A stretch of DNA of 6,204 bases from an uncultured Lachnospiraceae bacterium (lineage in GTDB: Bacteria; Bacillota; Clostridia; Lachnospirales; Lachnospiraceae): contig CANQYH010000192.1 of the NCBI GenBank assembly GCA_947628025.1, forward strand, positions 1 to 6,204. The letters are read 5' to 3'. The first letter of the stretch is position 1, and every line of letters starts with the position of its first letter. This document shows, in pieces, positions 1 to 5,317 of the stretch. The translations under genes were made by a program, and so were the position numbers. The notes under the pieces are model-generated. The model saw nothing but the letters and a program-made list of their open reading frames with translations, did not search any database and was not told the DNA's origin.

Positions 1-105
1 GCTGCCGTTGGGGCCTACGATCCCGGTGATGCCGTTATGGAATTCAAATACGATCTTGTTGGCAAAGGATTTGAATCCCTGCACTTCAATGCTCTTCAGA
101 TACAT
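1..105 (-). CDS. smc: Chromosome segregation/condensation ATPase SMC, N-terminal 35 codons (partial)
   Basis: SMC is the long coiled-coil ATPase that, with ScpA and ScpB, compacts and segregates the chromosome. Only the start is in the window. The 35 codons read MYLKSIEVQGFKSF..., the family's typical opening, and end in GIVGPNGS (residues 28-35), the first part of the Walker A loop (GPNGSGKS); the remainder lies beyond base 1. The start is ATG at 105-103, preceded by AGGTGA with a short spacer, and this ribosome binding site lies inside the end of rnc. The start overlaps the 3' end of rnc by 20 bases in another frame, so translational coupling to rnc is likely. The rnc-smc order is common in Firmicutes. 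Identity is nearly certain; completeness cannot be judged. Confidence 0.96.
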   Translation of the reverse strand, partial: MYLKSIEVQGFKSFANKIVFEFHNGITGIVGPNGS

Positions 106-799
106 GGCTCACCTGCGTATTCTTCCGTTTCAGTATGGCGCGGTAGGCCGCCAGCGCCTCCGCGGCTTTCTTGGTGCGGCCGACGCCGCGGCCTGCCTCC
201 TCGTCGCCGATCAGGGCCCTGACCTCAAAGACCTTGTTGTGGTCCGGCCCTTCCTCACGCAAAAGCTCGTAACTCAGTGTGCCGCCGTCCTCCGACTGCA
301 CCATCTCCTGTAAAATAGTCTTGCTATCATAAAAGAGCTGCTTGTGCTCGATATCGTTCAAGATAAACCGGTGCACAAACTCCTTTGCATTAGCAAAACC
401 ACCATCCAGGTAGACCGCGCCGATCAGCGCCTCCATGGCGTCCGACACGATCGAGGGCCGCATACGCCCTCCGGTGGATTCTTCCCCGCGCCCCAGCAGC
501 AGATACTCGCCCAGCCGCAGCTCCTCCGCGCACAGCGCCAGCGTCGGCTCGCAGACGATGCTGGCCCGCAGCTTCGTCATCTCCCCCTCCTGCTTGTCCT
601 CATAACGTTCGAAAATGAAATCGCTGCACACCAGTTCCAGCACCGCATCCCCCAGAAACTCCAGGCGCTCGTTGCACTCCGGCTTGGGCAGCCGGTGCTC
701 GTTGGCGTAAGAGCTGTGGGTCATGGCCCGGCGAAACAGGCTTTTGTCCTTAAATTCGTAACCGATGCCCAGTTCCAGCGCTTTTAGATCTCGGTTCAT
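86..799 (-). CDS. rnc: Ribonuclease III
   Basis: RNase III is the cytoplasmic, Mg-dependent double-strand-specific endonuclease that processes rRNA precursors and structured mRNAs. The 237-residue protein has the usual length. The catalytic domain spans about residues 5-150. The signature NERLEFLGDAV begins at 43 and carries E44, E47 and D51; SDAMEALIGA carries D120 and E123, so the known acidic metal-binding set is present. A double-stranded RNA-binding domain spans about 158-228 (DSKTILQEMVQ, then GPDHNKVFEV, then GRTKKAAEALAA). The start is ATG at 799-797, five bases after a full AGGAGG. Another ATG four bases upstream is out of frame and too close to that ribosome binding site. The gene is 123 bases downstream of acpP, and that gap holds two GC-rich hairpins. 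Its end overlaps the smc start by 20 bases. Confidence 0.98.
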   Translation of the reverse strand: MNRDLKALELGIGYEFKDKSLFRRAMTHSSYANEHRLPKPECNERLEFLGDAVLELVCSDFIFERYEDKQEGEMTKLRASIVCEPTLALCAEELRLGEYLLLGRGEESTGGRMRPSIVSDAMEALIGAVYLDGGFANAKEFVHRFILNDIEHKQLFYDSKTILQEMVQSEDGGTLSYELLREEGPDHNKVFEVRALIGDEEAGRGVGRTKKAAEALAAYRAILKRKNTQVSHVSEEH

Positions 800-839
800 T
801 CATTCCTCCTTAACGTCCGTTCTTCCTGTTATTACCACA

Positions 840-877
840 CAGGCGCTGCGTATGGGCCATCCCCCCCGCAGCGCCTG
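840..877 (-). other. 11-bp perfect hairpin in the acpP-rnc gap
   Basis: Bases 840-850 and 867-877 are perfect reverse complements (11 bp, GC-rich) around a 16-base loop. In the minus-strand transcript the hairpin lies about 40 bases before the rnc start codon. The bases after it are not U-rich, so it does not look like a canonical Rho-independent terminator. It could stabilise or attenuate the message or be a processing site; the sequence alone does not decide. Confidence 0.6.
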
Positions 878-899
878 CCTCTTAGCTGTCTTCTGCCCC

Positions 900-916
900 G
901 CGGCGCTCTCCGCCGC
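900..916 (-). other. Short GC-rich hairpin just after acpP
   Basis: GCGGCG at 900-905 pairs with CGCCGC at 911-916 around a 5-base loop. In the minus-strand transcript it falls seven bases past the acpP stop codon and before the larger 840-877 hairpin. No U tract follows. It may protect the 3' end of the short acpP coding region or may be incidental in GC-rich sequence. Confidence 0.4.
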
Positions 917-922
917 CCGGCC

Positions 923-1153
923 TCAGTTCAACGCGTTCTTGATCTGCTCCACCGCGTCGCCTACCGTCACGATATGCTCCACGGCGTCCTGCGGGATCTC
1001 GATATCGAATTCTTCCTCGATTCCCATGATGATCTGAAAGACATCCAGAGAATCCGCTCCCAGGTCATCCACAAATGTCGTAGACATCGTGATATCCTCC
1101 GCGTCAATGCTCAGCACCTCCGCAATGATCTCCTGCAGCTTTTCGAATTCCAT
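923..1153 (-). CDS. acpP: Acyl carrier protein
   Basis: Acyl carrier protein carries growing fatty acyl chains as thioesters on a 4'-phosphopantetheine arm and supplies acyl groups to type II fatty acid synthesis and phospholipid synthesis. The 76-residue acidic protein has the expected size. The attachment motif GADSLD is at residues 32-37, with S35 the modified serine, followed by the helix II pattern VFQIIMGIEEEF. The start is ATG at 1153-1151, nine bases after AAAGGAG. The gene begins 20 bases after plsX, which fits PlsX exchanging acyl groups with acyl-ACP. No fab genes follow directly. Such genomes may carry further ACP paralogues, but this context favours the primary one. Confidence 0.97.
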   Translation of the reverse strand: MEFEKLQEIIAEVLSIDAEDITMSTTFVDDLGADSLDVFQIIMGIEEEFDIEIPQDAVEHIVTVGDAVEQIKNALN

Positions 1154-1173
1154 ACTGTTTCGCTCCTTTCTCC

Positions 1174-2202
1174 TTAATTTCCTTGCTCTTCGCCTGATTT
1201 GGAAACCCCCGCCGTCAGGCTTTCTTTTATTTTTTGATTCATATCCTGCTCTTTAAATGCCGCGCACTGGAGCACCGAATGGCATATCTCCGTGGCCGTG
1301 GAATTGCCGTGGGCTTTCACCACCAGCCCGTTCAGTCCCAGAAGCGGCGCGCCTCCGTACTGGCTGGCGTCAAATTTCTTCAGGGTCTCTTTCAGTGCCG
1401 GTTTCACCAGAAGCGCTCCGACCTTGCTGCGAGTCGAGGTCATCATGCCTTTCTTGACCATGCTGATCAGCGTAGCGCCGACGCCCTCGTACAGCTTTAA
1501 GATCACGTTGCCCACAAACGCCTCGCAGACGATCACGTCCGCGCCGCCGTGGGGGATCTCCCTGGCCTCGATGCTCCCGATAAAATGGATATCCCCGCAG
1601 GCTTTCAAAAGCGGGAACGTCTCTTTCACCAGGGCGTTGCCTTTCTCCTCCTCCGCCCCGATATTGACGATCGCCACCCTCGGCTGTTTGATACCTATGA
1701 CGTGCTCCATATAGATAGAACCCATCCGCGCAAATTGCACCAGATGAGAGGGCCTGGCGTCCACATTGGCTCCACAGTCGATCAGGAGCGAAACGCCCGT
1801 CTCCGTGGGGATCAGAGGCGCCAGCGGAGGCCGCTCCACGCCTCTCACCCGGCCGACGATGGCCTGTCCGCCTACCAGGACCGCTCCCGAACTGCCGGCC
1901 GAGACGAACGCGTCCGCCTCGCCTTTCTTCACCAGGTTCATGCCCACCACGATGGAGGAATCCTTTTTGCGGCGGATCGCGTTTACCGGAGGCTCCTCCG
2001 TCGCGATCACCTCCGTCGCGTTCACGACCGTCACGCGGGTCCGGTCGCAGTCGTGCTTCGCCAGCTCCGCGTTCACGGCCGCCTCCTGTCCCACCAGCAG
2101 GACCTGGATATCCGCCCGCTGCTGCGCCGCCTGCACGGCTCCGGCTACGATCTCCCCGGGGGCGTTGTCGCCGCCCATGGCATCTACCGCTACCCTGATC
2201 AT
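1174..2202 (-). CDS. plsX: Phosphate acyltransferase PlsX (acyl-ACP:phosphate acyltransferase)
   Basis: PlsX converts acyl-ACP and inorganic phosphate to acyl phosphate, which PlsY uses to acylate glycerol-3-phosphate, the first step of phospholipid synthesis in most bacteria. It is a peripheral membrane enzyme. The 342-residue protein matches the family length and opens with the hallmark AVDAMGGDNAPGEIV (residues 5-19). Further conserved blocks are SAGSSGA (101-107), RPPLAPLIPT (124-133), IDCGANVDARPSHLVQFA (141-158), NIGAEEEKGN (180-189) and YGGAPLLGLNG (282-292). The start is ATG at 2202-2200, nine bases after GGAAGGAG. The gene has its own likely promoter at 2246-2274 in addition to possible readthrough from rpmF. 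It is 20 bases upstream of acpP. Confidence 0.98.
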   Translation of the reverse strand: MIRVAVDAMGGDNAPGEIVAGAVQAAQQRADIQVLLVGQEAAVNAELAKHDCDRTRVTVVNATEVIATEEPPVNAIRRKKDSSIVVGMNLVKKGEADAFVSAGSSGAVLVGGQAIVGRVRGVERPPLAPLIPTETGVSLLIDCGANVDARPSHLVQFARMGSIYMEHVIGIKQPRVAIVNIGAEEEKGNALVKETFPLLKACGDIHFIGSIEAREIPHGGADVIVCEAFVGNVILKLYEGVGATLISMVKKGMMTSTRSKVGALLVKPALKETLKKFDASQYGGAPLLGLNGLVVKAHGNSTATEICHSVLQCAAFKEQDMNQKIKESLTAGVSKSGEEQGN

Positions 2203-2245
2203 ACTCTGACGCTCCTTCCCTCTTTCAAACGTCCAACTACATGCT

Positions 2246-2274
2246 ACTATATATCATATCTCTCTATAAATCAA
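2246..2274 (-). promoter_or_regulatory. Predicted sigma-A promoter for plsX
   Basis: On the minus strand, TTGATT (2274-2269) and TATAGT (2251-2246) are separated by exactly 17 bases, matching the sigma-A consensus at 4 of 6 and 5 of 6 positions. Transcription would start near 2240, giving a leader of about 38 bases that contains the plsX ribosome binding site. The flanking DNA is AT-rich, unlike the surrounding coding regions. I see no obvious FapR-type operator (TTAGTACC...) over it. Confidence 0.6.
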
Positions 2275-2297
2275 CTATAATTTTTCGGGTTCTCCCA

Positions 2298-2327
2298 CGC
2301 CGCAAACGGTTTTTCCGCAAAACGGCG
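2298..2327. repeat. Tandem CCG-N4-CGG elements within a weak stem
   Basis: CCGCAAACGG (2300-2309) and CCGCAAAACGG (2315-2325) repeat with a 15-base period. Each is an inverted CCG/CGG pair around an A-rich core. The flanks CGCCG (2298-2302) and CGGCG (2323-2327) also pair, so the block can fold as one stem with an internal loop. It sits 26-51 bases upstream of the predicted plsX -35 element, a plausible place for an activator or an RNA structure in readthrough transcripts. The role is unknown. Confidence 0.4.
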
Positions 2328-2419
2328 ACGGTCTCGCACGCTTCCCGCATGAAAACCGCCGCTGCGATATCCCCGTACACAGGAAAAAGACCGCCGTAAA
2401 ATATGAATCCGTTCACCGT

Positions 2420-2489
2420 CCTGCGCGGCTCTCATAGGACGCGCCGTCTGTTCTGACACATCCGGTCCATTCTATGAGAGCCATGCAGG
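2420..2489. repeat. Long inverted repeat between rpmF and plsX
   Basis: GGCTCTCATAG (2427-2437) is the perfect reverse complement of 2472-2482. After a 2x2 mismatch the stem continues outward with five more pairs (2420-2424 with 2485-2489). The 34-base loop holds a small hairpin of its own, GACG (2438-2441) with CGTC (2445-2448). In the minus-strand transcript it lies about 60 bases after the rpmF stop codon. No U tract follows closely, so a standard terminator is not supported. Confidence 0.6.
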
Positions 2490-2551
2490 CTTATGCGGAT
2501 AAAACACATTTTACAGCGGCCCCGCCTGTTTCCACCTAATCGCATACGCGG

Positions 2552-2737
2552 TCATTCCTCAACCGGAATGATCTCTCTCTTATTGTAGGTCCCGCAAGCC
2601 TTGCAGACTCTGTGCGGCATCATCAGCGCGCCGCACCGGGAGCACTTCACCAGATTCACGGCGTTCATCTTGAAGTTCGCCGATCTCCGCTTATCCCTCC
2701 TGGCTTTGGAAGTCCTGTTTTTCGGGCAGATAGACAT
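2552..2737 (-). CDS. rpmF: 50S ribosomal protein L32, zinc-binding form
   Basis: L32 is a small structural protein of the large ribosomal subunit. The 61-residue protein opens with the basic stretch PKNRTSKARRDKRRS (residues 5-19), typical of bacterial L32, and carries two zinc-ligand pairs, C32-x2-C35 and C45-x2-C48, so this is the zinc-dependent (C+) paralogue. The C-terminal YNKREII is also typical. The start is ATG at 2737-2735, eight bases after AAGGAGG. That ribosome binding site overlaps the last codons of the DUF177 gene, and only three bases separate stop and start, so the two genes are probably translationally coupled. Confidence 0.98.
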   Translation of the reverse strand: MSICPKNRTSKARRDKRRSANFKMNAVNLVKCSRCGALMMPHRVCKACGTYNKREIIPVEE

Positions 2738-2740
2738 GGT

Positions 2741-3268
2741 TTACACCTCCTTAAACTGATTGAAAATATCCTGGATCACAGACATCCTGGGGTCAGGCGC
2801 CGTCCTGTCGCAGTTACAGGGCGCCATGTTTAAATTGGCCCCACATCTATTACAAATCCCCTTGCAGTCTTCTTTGCACAGGACTTTCATAGGCAAGTTC
2901 AGCAATAATTCATCGCAAACCAACTGATCGACATCCAGTGTATAACCTTGCAAATAGGGTTGTTCCTCCAGAGCCTCGGTCCGCTCCCTCTCGGACAGCT
3001 TCATATCCAGCGTCCGTTCCAGATCCAGGGAAAACGGCACCTTTACGGGTTCCAGGCAGCGGCTGCACGGGATGATCAATGCCAGTTCCACCCCGCCTGT
3101 AAGCTCGATCGTCCGATCGCCTACATTCGTCAGATGGAGCCTCGCCGGCGTCTGGTCCACCAGCTCATAATCTCCCTCCGCGGCCGGAAAATGGGTCATC
3201 TCCACTTCCGCCGTCACATCCAGCTCCTTGCCGTCTCTGGCAAACAGTTCGGTCAGGTTTATCTGCAT
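2741..3268 (-). CDS. DUF177/YceD family protein, ribosome-associated
   Basis: The DUF177 (YceD) family is nearly always encoded next to rpmF; plant and bacterial members are linked to accumulation or processing of 23S rRNA, though the biochemical role is not settled. The protein has 175 residues from ATG 3268, close to the family length. It has the conserved CSRC pair (C68, C71) followed by LEPVKVPF, and a C-terminal cysteine cluster (C131, C135, C139, C142, C151, C153) in the order CKEDCKGICNRCG...CNC, suggesting metal binding. I chose ATG 3268 because AGGAG lies five bases before it and because the longer frame would begin at a TTG that is itself the promoter -35 element. It is the first gene of its unit and is followed by rpmF after three bases. 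Confidence 0.93.
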   Translation of the reverse strand: MQINLTELFARDGKELDVTAEVEMTHFPAAEGDYELVDQTPARLHLTNVGDRTIELTGGVELALIIPCSRCLEPVKVPFSLDLERTLDMKLSERERTEALEEQPYLQGYTLDVDQLVCDELLLNLPMKVLCKEDCKGICNRCGANLNMAPCNCDRTAPDPRMSVIQDIFNQFKEV

Positions 3269-3273
3269 AATAT

Positions 3274-3279
3274 CTCCTA
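3274..3279 (-). promoter_or_regulatory. Ribosome binding site deciding the DUF177 start
   Basis: TAGGAG on the minus strand ends five bases before ATG 3268. It fixes the start there rather than at the in-frame TTG at 3322, which lies upstream of the predicted transcription start. Confidence 0.85.
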
Positions 3280-3293
3280 ACACGCACCTAAAT

Positions 3294-3322
3294 ATTATAC
3301 AAAGGCGCGAAAACTTTGTCAA
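3294..3322 (-). promoter_or_regulatory. Consensus sigma-A promoter for the DUF177-rpmF-plsX-acpP-rnc-smc unit
   Basis: On the minus strand, TTGACA (3322-3317) and TATAAT (3299-3294) both match the sigma-A consensus at all six positions and are separated by the optimal 17 bases. Immediately upstream, about 3323-3343 is an A/T run that resembles an UP element contacted by the RNA polymerase alpha subunit. Transcription should start near 3287, about 20 bases before the DUF177 start codon, leaving little room for a leader-based switch. A very strong promoter fits a ribosomal protein unit. Confidence 0.9.
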
Positions 3323-3395
3323 CCTATATTTTTTAAAAATTACGAAATCTCAGCCGATTCTCCGCGCCTGTCCTCTATATCTGGTTATAAGGCTT

Positions 3396-3435
3396 CCGGT
3401 ACGGCGGAATATGTTGGGATATGCCGCCGTACCGG
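3396..3435 (-). terminator. Strong hairpin after ackA, possible terminator
   Basis: Bases 3396-3407 and 3424-3435 are perfect reverse complements (12 bp). After one A-G mismatch, four more AT pairs follow around a 6-base loop. In the minus-strand transcript it lies about 30 bases past the ackA stop codon and before the next promoter, the right place for a terminator. The downstream bases (AAGCCTTATAACC) are only weakly U-containing, so termination may be incomplete or the hairpin may mainly protect the 3' end. Confidence 0.6.
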
Positions 3436-3468
3436 CCGTTTGCATCCAATATCTGCGGCCCCGGGTAC
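3429..3468 (-). other. Alternative hairpin at the end of ackA, overlapping the terminator-like stem
   Basis: GTACC (3429-3433) pairs with GGTAC (3464-3468) and GGCCG (3434-3438) with CGGCC (3456-3460), giving 10 pairs with a 3-base bulge. Its downstream arm shares 3429-3435 with the stem at 3396-3435, so the two cannot form together. It also covers the last base of the ackA stop codon, so a ribosome terminating there would prevent it from forming. Confidence 0.45.
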
Positions 3469-4661
3469 TACTGCACCAGACGCAGCGTCTCCCTCGCGAT
3501 CGCCAGCTCCTCGTTGGTCGGGATCAGCATGACTTTCACCTTGGACGCCGCGGAAGAGATCACCGCGTTCTTGCCTCTGACGTCGTTGGCCTCATCGTCG
3601 ATCTCCACACCCAGGTAGCCCAGGTACTGGCAGACCGCCTTGCGGGTCTTTTTGTCGTTCTCGCCGACGCCCGCGGTGAACGCGATCGCGTCCACGCCGT
3701 TCATGGCCGCCGTATACGCGCCGATGTACTTGGCCACACGGTAGATGAACGCCTCCAGCGCCACCTGCGCGTCATGATTGCCGGCCTCGGCCGCTGCGCC
3801 CAGATCGCGAAAATCGCTGGACACGCCGCTCATGCCGAGAACGCCGGACTTCTTATTCAGGATATTCAGCACCTCGTCCACGGTCCTGCCTTCGTTGTTG
3901 CAGATGAACTGCACGACGGCCGGATCGATGTCGCCGCTGCGGGTGCCCATGATCAGGCCCTCCAGCGGGGTCAGGCCCATGCTGGTGTCCACGCACTTGC
4001 CGCCGATGGAAGCGGAAATGCTGGCTCCGTTGCCCAGATGGCAGACGATGACTTTCGCATGGTCCGGATCCAGGCCGCCGAACTTGATCGCTTCGCCGGA
4101 CACGAACATATGGCTGGTGCCGTGGAAGCCGTAGCGGCGGATGCTGTATTTCTCATAATATTCCTTGGGGATCGCGTACATATACGCTTTTTCCGGCATC
4201 TTCATGCCGAACGCCGTATCCCAGACGGCCACGTTGGGCTTGCCCGGCATGGCGGCCTCGCAGGCCTCGATGCCCATCAGGTTCGCCGGATTGTGCAGCG
4301 GCCCCAGCGGGAAACACTCGCGGATCACCGCTTTCACATCCCCGGTGACCAGGCAGGAATCGCTGTACTTGGTACCGGCGTGGAGGACGCGGTGTCCGAT
4401 GGCGGTGATCTCGTCGGTACTCGCGATCACGCCGTGATCCGGATCCTGCAGAGCGTCCAGCACCAGCTTGATCGCCACGTTATGATCGGGCATGGGCTCC
4501 TCGACCACATATTTATCTTTGCCGGCCGGCTGATGGGTCAGCTTGGAACCGTCGATACCGATCCTCTCGCAAAGTCCTTTGGCGATCACGCCCTCGTTCT
4601 CCATATCGATCAGCTGATATTTCAGGGAAGAGCTTCCGCAGTTGACGACTAATATTTTCAT
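3468..4661 (-). CDS. ackA: Acetate kinase
   Basis: Acetate kinase converts acetyl phosphate and ADP to acetate and ATP, reversibly, in the cytoplasm. The 397-residue protein has normal length and opens with MKILVVNCGSSSLK, the ASKHA phosphotransferase fold signature. By alignment to the studied Methanosarcina enzyme the key residues fall at the same numbers: N7, R91 (GHRV), H123 (PLHNP), D148 (DTAF), H180 (YGFHGTSH), R241 (GTRSGD) and E384 (NEE). One oddity is DTAFGMKMP at 148-156 where many family members have DTAFHQTMP; the catalytic aspartate is kept. The start is ATG at 4661-4659, nine bases after AGGAGAG. It lies 27 bases downstream of pduL, whose product supplies its substrate, so the two form one unit. 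The stop is TAG, followed by strong hairpins. Confidence 0.98.
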   Translation of the reverse strand: MKILVVNCGSSSLKYQLIDMENEGVIAKGLCERIGIDGSKLTHQPAGKDKYVVEEPMPDHNVAIKLVLDALQDPDHGVIASTDEITAIGHRVLHAGTKYSDSCLVTGDVKAVIRECFPLGPLHNPANLMGIEACEAAMPGKPNVAVWDTAFGMKMPEKAYMYAIPKEYYEKYSIRRYGFHGTSHMFVSGEAIKFGGLDPDHAKVIVCHLGNGASISASIGGKCVDTSMGLTPLEGLIMGTRSGDIDPAVVQFICNNEGRTVDEVLNILNKKSGVLGMSGVSSDFRDLGAAAEAGNHDAQVALEAFIYRVAKYIGAYTAAMNGVDAIAFTAGVGENDKKTRKAVCQYLGYLGVEIDDEANDVRGKNAVISSAASKVKVMLIPTNEELAIARETLRLVQ

Positions 4662-4688
4662 CTCGATCTACTCTCCTTTATGCTCCGA

Positions 4689-5258
4689 TTATTTTACGAT
4701 CTCGCCCATGACTACGCCGGCGCAGCCAGCCGCGTTGGACTCGTCCGTATCGATGTGCATCGCCAGCGCATAGCTGTCGCTCACGCGCACCACCACGTCG
4801 CCGAAGATCAGGCTCCGGCCGTCGGTATCGATCTTTACGGACACGATATCGCCGTTGCTCACGCCCAGCTCTTTCGCGTCGGCCACGGTCGCGTGGATAT
4901 GGCGCTTCGCCGCGATCACGCCCTCCGGGATATCGATCTCGCCCTTGGGGCCGACGATCTTGCACGCGCCGCTGCCCGCGGTATCGCCGGACTCGCGGAT
5001 GGGAGCCGTCACGCCGATGGAACGGGCGTCGGTCAGGGACAGTTCAACCTGGGTGGCCTTTCTCACCGGACCGAGGATCGACACGCCTTTCAGCTCTTTT
5101 TTGCTGCCCACGATGGTGACTCTCTCCTCGCAGGCAAACTGTCCCGGCTGAGACAGATCCTTTTTCTTCGTCAGCTGATAGCCCTCTCCAAACAGGGTCT
5201 CCAGATCGGCCTGGCTCAAATGAATATGACGCGCGCTGGTTTCAACAATAAACTTCAT
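4689..5258 (-). CDS. pduL: PduL-type phosphate acyltransferase (phosphotransacylase)
   Basis: PduL interconverts acyl-CoA and acyl phosphate and is unrelated to the classical Pta enzyme. Best known from propanediol microcompartments, it also serves as the acetyl-CoA phosphotransacylase of several acetogens and clostridia. The 189-residue protein shows two similar half-barrels, each with its histidine motif: SARHIHLS (H11, H13) and AKRHIHAT (H120, H122), plus MHIDTDESNAAG (H168, E173); the histidines bind zinc in the family. It starts directly at MKFIVETSARHIHLS without the N-terminal extension that targets PduL into microcompartments, so a free cytosolic enzyme is likely. ATG 5258 follows AGGAGAGG by eight bases; a longer frame from GTG 5297 lacks a ribosome binding site. 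With ackA 27 bases downstream, acetyl-CoA is the likely substrate, though propionyl-CoA is possible. Confidence 0.95.
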   Translation of the reverse strand: MKFIVETSARHIHLSQADLETLFGEGYQLTKKKDLSQPGQFACEERVTIVGSKKELKGVSILGPVRKATQVELSLTDARSIGVTAPIRESGDTAGSGACKIVGPKGEIDIPEGVIAAKRHIHATVADAKELGVSNGDIVSVKIDTDGRSLIFGDVVVRVSDSYALAMHIDTDESNAAGCAGVVMGEIVK

Positions 5259-5266
5259 GATGGTAT

Positions 5267-5274
5267 CCTCTCCT
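5267..5274 (-). promoter_or_regulatory. Ribosome binding site deciding the pduL start
   Basis: AGGAGAGG on the minus strand ends eight bases before ATG 5258. It supports the 189-residue form and argues against an N-terminal extension from GTG 5297. Confidence 0.8.
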
Positions 5275-5291
5275 ATTCTAATGAAATTTTC

Positions 5292-5312
5292 CGGCACTAG
5301 GCCAGAGTGCTG
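5292..5312. other. Hairpin at the predicted 5' end of the pduL-ackA message
   Basis: GCACT (5294-5298) pairs with AGTGC (5306-5310) around a 7-base loop, extended by one G-U and one C-G pair. With a start site near 5311, the minus-strand message would begin with this stem, a position known to protect some mRNAs from decay. On the plus strand the same stem is followed by a T-rich run (5313-5322), giving terminator-like geometry, but no plus-strand gene lies before it. Confidence 0.4.
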
Positions 5313-5317
5313 TTTTT

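Larger units (their letters stand above)
2203..2551. other. 349-base non-coding gap between rpmF and plsX
   Basis: I see no convincing gene here. The stretch holds, in minus-strand order from rpmF to plsX, an imperfect long inverted repeat (2420-2489), two near-identical CCG-N4-CGG elements (2300-2325) within a weak stem (2298-2327), and an AT-rich segment with the plsX promoter (2246-2274). A 62-codon minus-strand frame at 2271-2459 starts with GTG, has no good ribosome binding site and resembles no family I know. The gap is long compared with the 3-base and 20-base gaps elsewhere in this unit. Confidence 0.6.

Noticed and set aside
1549..2280. A 243-codon plus-strand frame opposite plsX
   Set aside because: It is antisense to a clearly conserved PlsX and its translation is low-complexity, rich in Arg, His and Asp.
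2271..2459. A 62-codon minus-strand frame in the rpmF-plsX gap
   Set aside because: It starts with GTG, lacks a good ribosome binding site, runs through the repeat elements into the plsX -35 element and resembles no known small protein.
3269..3322. An 18-residue N-terminal extension of the DUF177 protein
   Set aside because: Its start codon would be the TTG of the promoter -35 element, upstream of the predicted transcription start. ATG 3268 has a proper ribosome binding site.
3228..4652. A 474-codon plus-strand open frame antisense to ackA
   Set aside because: It mirrors ackA almost completely. The opposite strand encodes a fully conserved acetate kinase, while this translation is rich in His, Arg, Ala and Asp with no recognisable family. 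Long antisense frames are common opposite GC-rich genes.
5259..5297. A 13-residue N-terminal extension of PduL that might be a microcompartment targeting peptide
   Set aside because: The GTG start lies within the leader hairpin without a ribosome binding site, and the extension is short and does not look like an amphipathic targeting helix.
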